Assembly: GCA_947652115.1 (NCBI GenBank)
Contig: OX393568.1
Location: 22,243,331 to 22,307,330 of the forward strand
DNA length: 64,000 nucleotides
Direction: 5' to 3'
Origin: Blastomussa wellsi
Lineage: Eukaryota; Cnidaria; Anthozoa; Scleractinia; Plerogyridae
Positions 12,201 to 24,793 of this stretch are shown piece after piece. The translations under genes were made by a program, and so were the position numbers. Every line of letters begins with the position of its first letter. Position 1 is the first letter of the stretch. A model generated the notes under the pieces. It worked only from the letters and a program-made list of their open reading frames with translations. It ran no database searches and was not told the DNA's origin.

Positions 12201-15200
12201 TCCTTTACAAAATGCACCCCACTTTCGAAGTCAGTCTATGAATTCTGTTTTGAAGGACTTCTTTTCTTTGTTTTGAGTTAATTTCAGCAGGCCGATCATG
12301 TAAGTAATTGAAGCAAGCCCTTTCAGAGAGCCTGGATTCCAAAATTAAAGGAGTTATAAGAGTGCTCGCCTCCCACCAATAGCAGCTAGGTTCAATTCCT
12401 GGACCCAGTGTTTTATGAGTTCACTGTTAGTTCTCGTTCTCGCTGGGTTGTCCTCCAGGTTCTCCTGTCTCCCCCCACTCCAAAACCAACACTTCTCCAA
12501 TTCAATCAGGAATCCAGGCACCATAGGTTCATTAGCCGCAAAACTACTATGTGCTACCCTTGTAAAACATAGTTAATTTGCTAATTTATTTAAATTGGAA
12601 GGGGAGATAATCTTCTTGTCTTATGGGGACCAAATAAAACTGTTTGGTCTGAGGGTGGGGCTTACTATTCGCAGAATTCTTTGCTTGTAAGATGCAGATG
12701 TCTACTTTTTATTGGAGGTGTTGTACACATACATTGTTGTATTTTTTAATAGGGGAAATGTTTTCAGAAGAGAGTACTTAAAGAATATTTTACCTTTTTA
12801 CTTTTATCTTTTTTCTTCTCTCTGTCCTTATCCTTTCTTTTCTTCTTTTTCTTTTTGTGTTCCAATACTTGATCTGTTGAAAGATTTCCTGGCAAATTGC
12901 TCTCTACAGGTGCAATTGCATAGTCTGCAATGGAAAATGTGGGTCCTTCACTGGTAGAAGGGCTGTCCCATTCTTTTGGTTCTTCTTTCAGTGAAGGTTC
13001 AAGAATCTCCTTTTCCCTTTTTCCTTTTTGTTTCTTGGAAGGACCTGCTTTAGGTTTGGATTCCTGGGACTTGGGTTTCATTTGCTTATCTGTGTGATCT
13101 TGTGGCAAGCATTCTGACACAGTAAACTGTTGCTCATCATTTGCCTCCTTTTTAATGGGTTTTATGATTAACTTTGGCATGCTTTCTTTAACCTGAATGT
13201 TCTCTTTAGATTTTGCAGGTGTTGGTTTTGTCTGGGGAGATTTTGTGAGAGGTTTCTTAACCTTGGCGGTGTCTGTTTTCTTCTCTTTCTTTGGAGTAGT
13301 TTTGACTTTCTTTGTAGGGCTCGCTGTCGTAGTTTTAGCTTCTGCAGTGGGCAATTCCTTTGTGTTTGTCAATGGCGATGTCATTGGGGATGGTGATTTC
13401 TCTTTTCGTAATTTTGAAGGTGTGGACGGAGTCAAAGCAGTTGATTTCTTCACAGGGCTTGGTGTGCTCTTGGGGACCTTGACTGTTTTCTTCGGGCTTG
13501 TCTTAGCTTTTACAGCTGGTTGTTTTACTGGTTGTTTGCTGGCCTCAACTGGCTTTTTCTCCTCAGTTTTTGGTTTAGTTGTAGATTTAGAAGATGTTGT
13601 GATTACTGCAGAAGGAGTGGGAGTGGTATTAGGTACAGCCGATGTTGGTGGAATCTCAAATGTTTTTGCTGTGCTCCAAACATCAGGTGATGGGGTCGGT
13701 GATGGTGAGGACAAATTCCCTTGTAATGCATCTAGAATGTCCATTTCATTGCCCCTGTTTGATTTCTGTATAAAAGGTAGGTCAACCCGTCTTTTCTTTA
13801 TTTCAGTTTCAAATCCTGGGGCATTATCATAAGGTCTTTTAACAGCCACATGCTGACTGGATGTTTCCTCTGCAACTGTCTTAATTTCATTTCTTACAAA
13901 TCCCTCTGCACGTCCTTGCTCTTCTCCTGCGTCAACTGCATCTGCATCTTCTGTTGCTGCTTTTTCTTCATCTGAGGAAAAGATGAACAAATGCTGTTAA
14001 ATGGGTAAACACATGGGAATTTAATGGAATCAAAAGGGATTATACACAGTGTACTGCACTGTATGTACATCAGGTGTGTAAAAATCATATGTGCAAATCA
14101 TTTTCACTGCAAAGAGCCTGGTGAAGTAAGACACTGAACACAAGATTGCAATAAATGAATATGAAACCTTAACATGTATAAATGGAATGGCAACAATCAA
14201 AAGTTGTTTCAACTATAAAAGTTGTTTTTGAGAAATTGGAGACAGGGCGCCTCTTTCCACCCTACCATCTGAATGAATGCGGCAATACTACAAAATTACC
14301 TTCATTAGTAAAATCTACACTGCATTTCAAAAACTTTTGACAATTGTTTTTGAAGTTTGTTTCCCGGAGTTTGCTACGACCTTAGCAATTTCACTACACA
14401 GTTGTCAATCAAAATGCAAACTTGGAAACAAAGTTGTCAATTATTTTAATGTGGAGCGAAATTCAGAAGTTGTGAAATTTGAGTTGCTTCGATACCATTT
14501 GGGAAACAAATTTCAAGACAACTACAAAACCCATTTTTCAAAAGTTTAGTGCAATACACCTTATTCCAAAACGGCTACCTTCTTAATATTCTTTTAGCCC
14601 TTCTTGCCTCGTTTTTAAGCTCAAAAATCAAAAGAATATTTTATCTCGAACGAGGCAACAAGGGCCAATTTGTGTGTGCATAAATCAGCGGCCATTTTGG
14701 AATAAGGTGTATGGTCTCTGTATACAGAGTTCAAGAACATGTAAAACTGTTGTAAAGATCTTGTTTGGAGCTATGAGGTAAAAATGGAGCTATAGGGTAA
14801 AAAGAAGACTGCATAGTAGCAGCCATACAAAACCTTCATTTTGAAGAAGCTTAGAGACCAGGGGAGGCAAGTAGTCATAGTACTGCTCCAGTCTCTCCAC
14901 GATCTCTCCATTACGTGGATGATGGAGGACACAAGGTTTTGGCTTGGGGAACCGTGGCAACTGGTGAATAAATGGAACTTGGTCTACCTGGCTCACATAG
15001 TCCTCTAACTCATGAAGGCAAACACCAATATCTCGGAAGGCATGGTTCAGGTCATCTAGGTTAGGTTCAGTTCTACAGTCTGTTAGAGATGCGGAAACAC
15101 TATAAATATTACGTTTATATTGAATGCTATTTACCATCACAGCTTAGAAGTTAATGTATACAGTCTACATAATTAGTTTACGTGACTGTATACATACGGC

Positions 15201-16277
15201 TGTGCTTCTTTTTTCTAATCCAATTTCTGTCATTTTAAAGTCCGGCCTGTGCTAAAACCCAAAACAATGAAATCAAACCACAACCACAATGACCAAAACC
15301 AAGAAACTGCCAAAGCACAGCGCACCCTAAGCACGCTAACCTGAACATTACCCAGACTAACCAGAGTGCAATTTGGGCTAAACAGAATACAAACAGACTG
15401 GAGTTGCACTCCGTTGGCCTTGATATTATTCAGGTTAGCACAAATAATGCGCATCTTAGCCTGTTTGATTTGCTATTAATGGTGTGGATATCACTTGTTT
15501 TTGTGATTTTCTTTCGATACCCTTGTTTCAGAGGTTTTAGCCCTTTCACTGGTTTGGTTTTGTTGTTTATGCCAAAAAGTCACTCTAGCTGTATGTCTCA
15601 AGAATGTACTCTCATATTAACAATTTCTTTTTAACATAACTGATTGTAAACCGTTATGTATGTATAATGGTTGTCTACCATTTACACGGGGAAACCTGTT
15701 GGTCGACGGTTTGTGCAAATGGACAGCAAAAGTCCCCAATGGAAATTTCCGTTTGGGAATGGCGTGTTCCATTTACAAAACAGACCCAACTTACCGAGAA
15801 AGCCAAAGGCGACTTTGACATATTGGCGTACGGCCTGGAACTTGTGGCAAATGGCAAATGGTATAAGCACATTTTCCGTTCGGAAATTCCGTTTGGGTAT
15901 TTTGATCTACCTTACAAGAAATCCCGTTTTCCCGAGAAAATCTCTTTTCGGGGAGACAAAATTAGTCTTCCCATTAACATTCCATCCGAAATTTCCGGAT
16001 TTTTTTGGTTAATGGTAAACAACCAGTGATACAGCTGTTGTTAATTCGATTTGTGCCAATCAATATCAAAAAAGGTGACTATAAAAAGTACCCTGAAATT
16101 AATAAACTTACATAGCTGGCAGTATCCATGAGCGGACTTTGCTATCTCCTCAAGATATTTTTGTAACACGTCTGTTAACAGGTCGTGTGTTGATTTCTGC
16201 AAGGCGTCCCAACCCATCGACTGGCATATTTGGGCCACGGCGGTTTGAAGGGCTCCGTGGTTGAAACCGTCACACAT
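9225..16277 (-). CDS. TAF3: TAF3, TFIID subunit with histone fold and PHD finger
   Basis: TAF3 is a subunit of the general transcription factor TFIID. Its PHD finger reads trimethylated H3K4 at promoters and its histone fold pairs with TAF10. Seven exons (gene order, - strand) are 16112-16277, 14834-15079, 12794-13971, 11865-12007, 10316-10526, 9509-9603 and 9225-9360; all phases match, giving 724 residues. The N-terminus AVAQICQSMGWDALQ and the next exon (RTEPNLDDLNHAF, HELEDYV, YYDYLPPLV) are the family's histone fold and the segment after it. The long exon is Lys/Ser/Pro-rich and ends in a basic KKKKKRKDKDREKKKDK run. The next exon has the PRITVKLE segment. The PHD finger reads YCPVCSDPDDGS, GCDGCDEWFHGRC and WFCSSC, followed by a basic tail. 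The start ATG at 16277 matches the family start (MC...). It is shorter than vertebrate TAF3 (about 930 residues), mainly in the low-complexity middle. Confidence 0.95.
9775..9909. repeat. Palindromic MITE in TAF3 intron
   Basis: Arms of about 41 bp (CTCAAACACTCGAGACAGTG..., and its complement ending at 9909) flank a centre of about 53 bp. A piece of the same arm (GTTTGGAAATGTGAT) also occurs at about 9689, just outside. Confidence 0.7.
10641..11072. repeat. Minisatellite, 46-bp unit
   Basis: The unit starts CTGTCGGTAAGCTGTTCTCC and ends CCAATATTGTTAATGAC. It is repeated about eight times with point changes. Two shortened variant copies carry a GGTTGGTAGGC(A/T)GAGGGTGACC insert. It lies in a TAF3 intron, 3' of the exon at 11865-12007. 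There is no spacer variation of CRISPR type. Confidence 0.9.
11531..11728. repeat. Palindromic MITE in TAF3 intron
   Basis: The left arm AGAAAACATGTACTTTGTGT... and AGTTTGGGAGAAC are mirrored by GTTCTCCCAAACT and ...ACGGTACATGTTTTCT on the right. The centre is GCCTACGGC. The long reverse-strand frame over it is not a gene. Confidence 0.75.
12343..12560 (+). repeat. tRNA-derived SINE
   Basis: The head GAGTGCTCGCCTCCCACCAA followed by GGTTCAATTCCTGGACCC looks like pol III A- and B-box sequence of a tRNA-derived SINE. The body (TCTCGCTGGGTTGTCCTCCA, CTCCAAAACCAAC) resembles a repeat I know from corals. It lies in a TAF3 intron, antisense to the gene. Confidence 0.6.
14554..14712. repeat. Short TIR element (MITE)
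   Basis: It starts ATACACCTTATTCCAAAACG and ends with its complement TTTTGGAATAAGGTGTAT. The interior also has mirrored AATATTCTTTT and GCCTCGTT words. It lies in a TAF3 intron. Confidence 0.75.
15667..16026. repeat. 360-bp TIR element (MITE) in TAF3 intron 1
   Basis: The terminal words ATGGTTGTCTACCATTTAC (left) and AATGGTAAACAACCAGT (right) are inverted. The interior has several AAATTTCC/GGAAATTTCC-type words. Two overlapping open frames of about 115 residues run through it, but neither resembles a protein. Confidence 0.7.
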
Positions 16278-16591
16278 GGCGAAGAAAGGAAAAAAATGTT
16301 CCCTTTGGTTGTCCTATGTAAACATATGTTACTTATTACAAATTACGAGGGACTTTTTACGCATGAAATAAAAAGAGAACGGAGACTTTTTTCGCGAAAA
16401 CCCGCACTGCTGAGATCTTTATCACGAACAGCCTGCATTGGTCAACTGCGCACAATCTTATTTGTTTTTACCGCTGAGAGCTAATACCGTGCGCTCAAAA
16501 ACAAATTTTCGCGGCGGAAACTTCGGAATTTTGATTTTGACTGATTTTGACAGCAACGAAAACCGGTTAGATTCGCTGTCCTTCTTCAGAA
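16278..16591. promoter_or_regulatory. Probable shared promoter of TAF3 and PORCN
   Basis: Only 314 bp separate the start codons of two divergently transcribed genes, so both promoters and both 5' leaders must lie here unless upstream non-coding exons exist. I see no canonical TATA box at a convincing distance from either start. The sequence has moderate GC content and no CpG-rich core stands out. Confidence 0.5.
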
Positions 16592-19500
16592 ATGGATGCA
16601 GCACAGCTGTCAGATTTCGTTGATGAGAATGAAGTGGAGTACTATGATGATCCCGACGAACTATTGTTGTACGAAGATTTGCAACAAATTTCCAAGTATG
16701 GTCGCTTCTTCTACATGTTCAAGTCGTGTGTAGGGCCGACAACTACACAAACTGTAGATTTGGTCGGCCCACTTCTGGCGATGTGCTTCATCGTGCGTAT
16801 TGTATCGGTGCTCAGACTACCAAGACTCTTAGTTCATTTTGTTTCATTTGTCTGCGGGGTTGCGGCGTTATTTCTGTTTTCAAAAAAGAACTCAGTTTAT
16901 CCTTTAGCCATGAGCGCGCTCGGTTATGGCATTCTGTTCGTGAAGAATGGCAAGAGAGGGATTGTTATGACCATTGCATCGGTCACGTTTTTAATCGTGT
17001 GGTGCGTAATTAATTCTCATTCAGTAGCTTTAGTGCAGTACACCTATACCTGTGATGATGGGGGAGGGGTGGGGGTGGGTGGGGGTGCTGCGCTTGGTTA
17101 CACCCAACATTAGCCCTGGAGTACGGAGTGCTGGATGGGGTTGCTTGACCATTTGAATGCTTTTGTTTTTTGTTGATTTTGTTTGTGTGTGTGATCTCCA
17201 GTAGTCACAAATAGGATGACATTTAATTCCAGTCTGGATGAGGTGGGGGAGGGGGGGGGGGGTTTACTCGGTTAGAGGCTAGGGGAAAACAGTATGAAAA
17301 ATCTGTTGGCTCAGCGTTAAGGAGATGCAGATGTATGATGAGATGTATGCAACTGCCAAGTCCAGTAGTCCCTGAATTGTATGACACAAAGTCCTATCAC
17401 CAATTATTCGCATCAATAACAAAGTTTGAGGTTAGTCAGTGTTTTAGAACCTCCTGTGTGAACCTCTTTTGTGTTTTGAGAATCTCTTTTCTGCTAAAAG
17501 TAGGAAAACAGCAACAAAGAACCCAGCTAAGTGTGTGTGACTGACACGCGAATGATGCAGGTGTCCAATTACAGGTATCCAATTTGAAGTTGTTCAAATT
17601 GAATAGTTGTTCAAATTGGATACCTGTAATTGGATTCCCAAGTGATCACGTGCCAATTACACAACAAATAGTCATGCGCAGAACCTATCAAAATCAAGAA
17701 TTTTGTTAGATACTAATAATAATAATAATAATAATGATAATAAATTTATATTAAGTAACGGTAATAGAACTGAGTGAAGTACAAAATGTTCAGGGAGTAA
17801 TCAAAATGTTCAGGGAGTAATCAGGCAAGTAATTTCAAATCCAATTTTAAATTCAAATTCAGAGAATTTAACACGGCAAACATGTCCTTAACGCACTACG
17901 CTGTGGTTATAAATGTGGTAAAAAATTTCTTGCAACTGCCTGAAGTTGAAGCTGCAGTGAGCACATGCGGTATCCAATTTGAATTTGCATGAGCACATTT
18001 GAAGTGCTCATGTCTGAAGAAAAACAATAAACGGTGGTGAAAAACTATAATTTATAATTTTATGGCCCAGCTTATACCTGTACATTAATTTTTATCCACA
18101 GTGAACTTTTCATTGTTACAGCCGAAAACTGGCACCAGGTTCGAGGTATTTTCTAAAATTTTTAAACATTAATTTACTTTGTCCTTTGTGTCATCTTTTT
18201 GTTGACGAAGCACCTCTAGGCAGACGACTTACATAAAAATTAAATAATGACAATGCAACTGCATTAAAGTAATTGTGAAACTGGGGTCTGAGGGTTCGGT
18301 AAAAAACACAGTAATACTGAAGGCTAAGTGAAGGGAGCCATTACAGCATTGGGACTGATGAAAGATAAATTTGAGACTTTGTTATACTAGTTAGTGTTTT
18401 TAGGTTTTTCGATTGCAAGACTGACATTGAGAGCCCAAAATGGCTTTGCAAAAAATCAAGAGTTTGGAACCACACAAAAACAACACTGCGAGATGTCACC
18501 CATAAAATTTGGCTAAAATTTCCAAACCCTTATTTTTGTCAGAGGCCATTCACTTCCCCTAGAATTGTAACTTTAAATTAAAAACGACTTCTACACAAGG
18601 GAATCAAATATAGCGCATTACCAAGATGGTTTGATACTCAGTGACAGTAATTTACCTGAAGCCACTGGAAGCTCTTGAATTGCATTAACCAATGATCTAG
18701 TTTTTAATAATTTGATTTGTTTTCAGGTTCTCAGATGGTACTGGTGATGAAGCTAATTTCCCTGGCATTTGATCTGGATAAGGGAGTGATCTCTCGGCCA
18801 AATGTTCTACAGTATTTGGGCTACTCTGTGTCAATCAGTTCTGTTATATTTGGACCATTTATGACATATTCAGACTATTGCCAGATTTTGGTTGGAAAAA
18901 GGATGGTAAATATGTTTTGGTGATTTTTGGAGGGGGGTGGGGTGGGACAGAATCTAGTACAGTTATAGCCCGCGTATAAGAACCTGAATTTTTCAATTTA
19001 GCCTAAATAGGTTCTTATATAAATGGTACTTAAAGCAAATTTATGCTACCAAGGTTCTTAAAATAGGTTCTTATATTTTCATATTAATTGTATCTGAATA
19101 TACTATATAATATATTATAAAGATAATCTCATAATACAGTATAAATCATTTATTTGTACCATAGAACAATGCCTATAGGCAGTTCAGTGCAGGTACAGTA
19201 TATGTCCTTAAAAAACATAACAATATTTGATATTTTACATTTAATATTTTGTGATTCTCAGAGTTGGAGATGGTCAGAAAGCTTAACAAGCTTAGCCTAA
19301 CAGGTTCTTAAGACCCAGGTTCTTATACGCGGGCTATTACTGTGGTGATGAAGTTTACTTTCTTGTTTTGTTTATCTTTCAGAGTTTCTTGTGGTTTATT
19401 GGAGTGATAAGGAGTTGTTTTCTGTCCTACTGTTGTTTGATCATATCAGCTTGTATTGCGCCATGGATATTTGAAGAGGATTCATTTAAGTGAGTAATAA

Positions 19501-22500
19501 TTTGTCTTAGGTGCTGATTTGCACAATACAATAATTATTATTAACATAAATTTAGGTGTCATTTTTACTGCTGCATTTTCTGATGCTGTGACTTTCATAG
19601 ATTTGAAAACATGTTTCACAACATTTTTTCAGGTCATCTAGGTGACTATTGCAATCTGGTAAGTTACAGTCTTTCCCATAAAACCGTGAACACCTGAAAT
19701 ATTTCCGAAATGTTGATTTGGTGGTGACCAATCACAGCAAAGTTCAGGACACGTGAACAAACCTCAAAACCACAAATTACGGTTGGTGTTTGCGGTTTAG
19801 TTTTCTCACACCTGATTGGCTTTTTTCTTGTAACACAATAACATTCCATTACATTTCTGATGTTCACGGTTTTACGGGAAAGACTGTAAGAGCCCCAGTC
19901 AGCCACACCTTTGTTATTGTTTACATGCCAAAGTTTCAGTATTATATTTTACGCTGAGCATGTCGAAATGAAAGAGATCACTTAGAAACTTGCTAAAAAG
20001 TTATTTACAGTTACAGTAACATAAGGTACAGCAATTTCGGTCATAATTTCGATGGCATCGAAAATGGCAGAGGCTGACTGGGGCTCTTAAAAGGTCAGAT
20101 TTCTTTACACAAAACAGCTTTTAAATGTACCATCACATTCTTTTTTTTCAATAACTAGATTTATTTTTCGATTTGAATAATACTGATGTAGCTAACAGCT
20201 CAGTGTGGTTTAAAACTATTAGAATACCTTCCTGCCCAATCCATTGAGTTGCAAAATAAACATGACCATAATATGATTTATTTTTGCATTTTATATTTTT
20301 TTGCTTTAGGTGGTTTATGGCATACCAAGCAGCAATGTCGTTTAGGTTCAGTCATTACTTTGTCAGTTTCTTATCAGAATGTACCAGTTTATTAGCTGGA
20401 ATTGGAACAGAGGTGAACCAAGACGGAAAGCAAATAACAATCTGGTAATAGCCCAATTTTGATATTTTGAAATTCAGCCTAGCACAAATTATGGAGGCTG
20501 TGGGGCAACTTAACAATGAGGCTCTGAGGAATGAACCCCATGAACTCTATAGTTTATTCCCTGGAGCCTCGGGTTGAGATCTATTGTCAGTAATAGGCTG
20601 AATTGTAAATATCTAAATTGGTCTATCCAATGGCATACAATATTGATTGTATACAGCTCTCACTCTACAAAGATCACTATTATGAAACAATTTTGAGAAT
20701 TAATGGTCGTCATCTCATAAGTGTGAGACAAAGAAAAACTCTTAGTCCATGAAAAGATCAACAGTATATAGGACACATGTCCCATACAAAACTTGTAAAA
20801 ATAAATATAAAATTAATGTTGACCTTTCCTACCATGAGGCACTCCAAGGATCAGGGAATAGCACACCTTCTCAGTGTTTGAGACCTCAGTTATGGGTTTG
20901 AATCTCTCTGGGGGCTCAAGATTCTTTCTTTGTCCCTTGCTAATGACATAATGAACATTACATCTTCCTCATTTCACCACCAGCTTAAAATTGCCAGTCA
21001 TCTTGCTTATCATGAAACAATTCTGTCGTTGTTATTTTTATCACCAGTGTTGTAATACTACAAATTGTCTGTCTGCCTTAATCCTAGTAATAATTATTTT
21101 TTTGATGCCTCAAATCTCACATGTTTTTTTGTGAGCCCAAGTCCAATGCAAATTTGTTTTGAAGTTTAAAAAAGTATTAAATTGACAAGTTATCTTGTTG
21201 CTTGACATGTTTTAGGAGGTTTGATGTTGCACGGCCCCAGCATATTGAACTCCCTCGTTCATTGGTGGAGGTTGTTGTACACTGGAATATTCCAATGCAC
21301 GTGTTTCTAAAAAATTGTAAGTACTGATCGAGGAGATGTATAAAACACTCACAATAGTGTTTGATCGGCTATCCACAGCCCTTTAATTTCATCAAAAATA
21401 TGTATGCTGCATGTCACAATCACTTTTTGAGCGTGTACAATATGCGAGCCAGCGAGGCATGCGAGGCAGGCATGCGAGGTATGCGAGGCAAAAAAAAAAT
21501 TAAATAAATAAGCCTAAGAAGGTTAGAAGGTTAGAAGTCATAGGTCGCATCCATTTTGTAGTTAAGGGAGTAGACCTTAACTATCGTGACTTCCAACCGT
21601 CATATCTGGGAATCCACTAGTACCCTGGGTTTAGTTTTTGGGCTTGTTTGTTCTATTAGAGTTTGCCTTCCCGTAGTCATAACCATATTTGGTAAGCCAC
21701 GTGATCAGATCACGAAGCTATGACGTCACAATAACTTAATGACGTCATAGCTTGTTCAGTAACTCAAATTCCGAAAAAGCCATGCCATAGATTTGGCTTC
21801 TCCAGATGTAAGTTGCATGAGTTTATAGGGCTTTTTTAATTCTGGTCACGTGACCTACCAAAGATGAATGCATTCTTTTCGTTGCGCACATTCCGTATTA
21901 CTTGTTCTGATAGCGTACAATTTACTAAATTATTGTGGACAGATTCGTACCTTGTTAAAACAGGAAATAACTTGGTTGGAAATCATGAACGATTCAGGCA
22001 TTTGCACCACATGGTCCTCTGTCATGTCCAAGGACTTCGCTAAACAGCGATAGAAGCAACGGTTTTTGTCCACTGGCGGATGCATGTATGCAAATGCATT
22101 CAAAATAGAAGTCACAAATATCTTCAATATCGAAATGGTTGTCAAGAGATGTATTGAGCATAATATAATAAAAATACGTACCTTTAGAAAAGGATGGCAA
22201 CGATTAAGGCAGATAGCAGATAAAAATCTCTTCCTTATTATCAAGATGGCCTACACCACGCGCACGAACAAAAGAGAAGGGACAGGAAGAAATACTGGGA
22301 ACGACTTATTTGTGTCTCACGTGTTTCCGCTTGCCTCGCGTGTTTCTGGTGACTCACATGTCTGCCTCGCATAATCCGCATGCCTCGCATGTCTGCCTCG
22401 CATAATCCGCATGCCTCGCATGTTTGCCTCGCATAATCCGCATGCCTCGCATGTTTGCCTCGCTTGCCTCGCATGCCTCGCTGGCTCGCACATTGTGCAT

Positions 22501-24762
22501 CCCCCACTTTTTTAACTCTCGTCTTAGTTTTGGGATAAATATCTTTGGTAGCTTGTAAAGTCTTCAAGGATTGAATGCAATGATCTCATATTTTTACCTG
22601 CTTTTTAAATTTCCCCAGATGTGTTCAAAAAGGCTCAGCCTCTTGGAAGATTTATTGCTGTTCTTTCAACATTTGGGTTAAGCTCTTTGCTCCATGTAAG
22701 TATTGGCTGAGTTTTGAGCTAGATCTTGGAATTTAAGGCAAGCCTTTCGTTCCATTTATTTTTTTGTATTACTACATTTCAGTAGAGGGTGCTTTGCCTC
22801 AATTAAGTGGCTTACCAGACCATCTTTTAACTTTTGTTTAGAACTGTAGTAACTAGTACATGACTGTATAGGCAACTAGGAGCCTGAAGAACAGTTATGC
22901 ACAGTCACCTCTTACCTTGCACACACCTCATTATTGAAGACACCCCCTGAGAATAATTCACACTATTATGGATGTTCTCTATTACAGAAACCACATTGTG
23001 GTCCCAAAGATGTTCATTATAGTGTCAATTGACTGAATTATTAATAATTGATCTCAATGACACTGAGATAATTAAGGGTTAACAAAATATGCAAACATCC
23101 CAAACTGTTACTTTGCCTTCTTAATTCCCCTGTAATCTGTCAACATCTTGAGGTTTTTGGGCAACTATAAAATATCTTCCTGATCCTGTTTTTTCCTAAA
23201 CAAATTTAAATTAATTTACTTTCCCTCAGGGCATTAACTTCCAGCTCGCAGCAGTATTGATTTCAATAGGAACGTATGCTTACATTGAGCACGGTAAGTC
23301 AGCACTTAATATGCTACCATTCTAGGCTGCCAGGAAGTTCAGGAAAGTTAAACAAGTTTCCTGCCATCCTTAGTGATCAATAAGGAACATGGTCATCTCA
23401 TCCAAGTTATTACTTCGTTATTATCTCCCCCTTTCTACCTTACCCTCCTCTGCCGTCCCACCTCTCCTCTCCCTCCTTCTCCTCCCTCATTCCTTCAGTG
23501 GGTTAGCCTGCTTGCAGTTAGCTCTCAATAATCACTAATTCTAATCATGGTTACACAATGTTTACTTTAAAAAATTCTGCCAGTCTGCAGTGCTGAAGCC
23601 TGCGTAGCTGGCTGTTTATTTTGGTAGCACACGATCAAAACCAGCAGGAAAAGACGCAAAACTGGAAACTGAGCAGCAAAGCCGCAAGGGGTCTCGTGGT
23701 TTCACTGCTCAGTTTCTGGTCTTTCCATGTTTGTTTTGATCACGTGCACTACCAAAAACCGCCAGCTACGCAGGGTAGCAATGCTGCAGTCTGCATTTGC
23801 CATACTCTGCCTCTGTACTGTAGTAGGTGTTTCTTGCTCACATAAGTTTTGTTTTGACTTACAAAATTAGTGTTACGTCAAAAGCTGGGTAGAATTTTCA
23901 GTGCTTGTATCTTGGCAAGAAAATGTAGACCGGAGTGTGGACATGTCTACAGTGAGGTAAGTGTTTCAAATGTTCAGTGATTTTAATCATCTGTTACTGA
24001 AAAACCTGTGGGATACCACACAGTCAGTAAATTAAATGTAGTTTTAGTTTAGAACTTCAGCTTCCATACAGACAACTATTTTAGTCATTTATTTTTTTTT
24101 ACAAAATATTATCTTCTCTTTTTCAGGCTAACTTTTGGGTAATTGCTGTGAATCTTGGCTTGAGCTTTCTTGCAGTGTTTCACCTGGCTTATCTAGGCAT
24201 CATGTTTGGTAGTGATTCAGGGGAGCAAGAAAGGGTAAATGAATTGCGTTATAGGAAACTAACACTTACACTGTTTGAATACACAGAATTTAATTTCAGG
24301 CGAGTTGGTGAACCAAAGGGCAAACTCGTTCAACATAAATAAGGCAATTAATGCAAGGGAGAAGGTATTTGTATGAAGAGCACAAACTTAAAGTCTGACC
24401 TTTTTGGTGACAGTAGGAATAAAATAAAGAACAGAAGAAGATCGCTTGAAATGTGAGGTATAAATGTTCTCTTAAAATGAGGAACTTGAAATCTTGTCAA
24501 ACAAAAAACAAAAGTGTTGGTCATTGATAAAACACAGTTCATTTTAAGTCCTTAATTAAAACCATCCAATGTGTGCAGAAGGCCCTTTGGATGCATTGTA
24601 GGCCTATGGCACCCCAGTAGATTCTTAGTTAATGATTATTTGCAAAATATATCTTTACAGGGTTATGGCATGCAGCACACTCTAAGCAAATGGTCTCATT
24701 TGGATTTTGCCAGTCACTGGGTGGCCTTAGCAACATTCTTTCTCAGCAGAATCATTGGTTGA
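16592..24762 (+). CDS. PORCN: Porcupine, Wnt-specific membrane-bound O-acyltransferase
   Basis: Porcupine is an ER multipass enzyme of the MBOAT family. It transfers palmitoleate to a conserved serine of Wnt proteins, which Wnt secretion and signalling need. Eleven exons: 16592-17001, 18102-18145, 18727-18905, 19383-19489, 20310-20444, 21216-21316, 22619-22695, 23230-23293, 23871-23956, 24127-24234 and 24661-24762. All phases agree, giving 470 residues, close to the usual size (about 460). Family landmarks in order are ENWHQVRGSQMVLVMK, FDLDKGV, FGPFMTY, AYQAAMSFRFSHYFVSFLSE, ELPRSLVEVVVHWNIPM (with the conserved Asn), SSLLHGINFQLA (the MBOAT His), HLAYLG and KWSHLDFASHWV. The N-terminus is acidic and cytosolic, followed by hydrophobic helices. 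The gene looks intact; its introns carry many transposon relics. Confidence 0.96.
17557..17633. repeat. Short hairpin repeat
   Basis: CCAATTACAGGTATCCAATT is mirrored by AATTGGATACCTGTAATTGG, with a loop of about 25 bases. It lies in PORCN intron 1. Confidence 0.7.
17707..17745. repeat. (AAT)n microsatellite
   Basis: A run of TAATAATAATAATAATAA with one TGA interruption, in PORCN intron 1. A G-rich run also lies at about 17243-17263. Confidence 0.9.
18965..19337. repeat. 373-bp TIR element (MITE) in PORCN intron 3
   Basis: The ends ATAGCCCGCGTATAAGAACC and GGTTCTTATACGCGGGCTAT are perfect inverted repeats of about 20 bp. The interior is AT-rich and non-coding, with further copies of AGGTTCTTA. 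Confidence 0.85.
19664..19890. repeat. MITE family A, copy 1 (PORCN intron 4)
   Basis: The ends ACAGTCTTTCCCATAAAACC and GGTTTTACGGGAAAGACTGT are inverted repeats. The interior words CACCTGAAATATTTCCG, TGACCAATCACAGCAAAGTT and AACACAATAACATTCCAT recur in the second copy at 33186-33368. Confidence 0.85.
21438..22495. mobile_element. Non-autonomous element with GCGAGGCATGCGAGGC inverted ends
   Basis: The left end CAATATGCGAGCCAGCGAGG and the right end CCTCGCTGGCTCGCACATTG are inverted repeats about 1.06 kb apart. Next to the right end, a tandem array (about 22370-22480) repeats GCATGCCTCGCATGTTTGCC plus CTCGCATAATCC. The left end carries a shorter array of GGCATGCGAG words. The interior has no recognisable transposase. 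It lies in PORCN intron 6. Confidence 0.7.
23599..23774. repeat. Palindromic MITE in PORCN intron 8
   Basis: CCTGCGTAGCTGGCTGTTT is mirrored by CCGCCAGCTACGCAGG. Inside, ACTGAGCAGC and GCTCAGTTTC are mirrored too. The 74-residue frame over it is not a gene. Confidence 0.8.
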
Positions 24763-24793
24763 GCCATAATCAGAAATGACAGAGAAACCATGA

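Noticed and set aside
13197..13832. 211-residue open frame on the + strand
   Set aside because: It lies exactly opposite the long Lys/Ser/Pro-rich TAF3 exon. The low-complexity codons of that exon keep the antisense frame open, and the predicted protein resembles nothing.
15667..16029. Two overlapping frames of 113 and 120 residues
   Set aside because: Both fall inside a 360-bp inverted-repeat element, overlap each other and an opposite-strand frame, and show no protein similarity.
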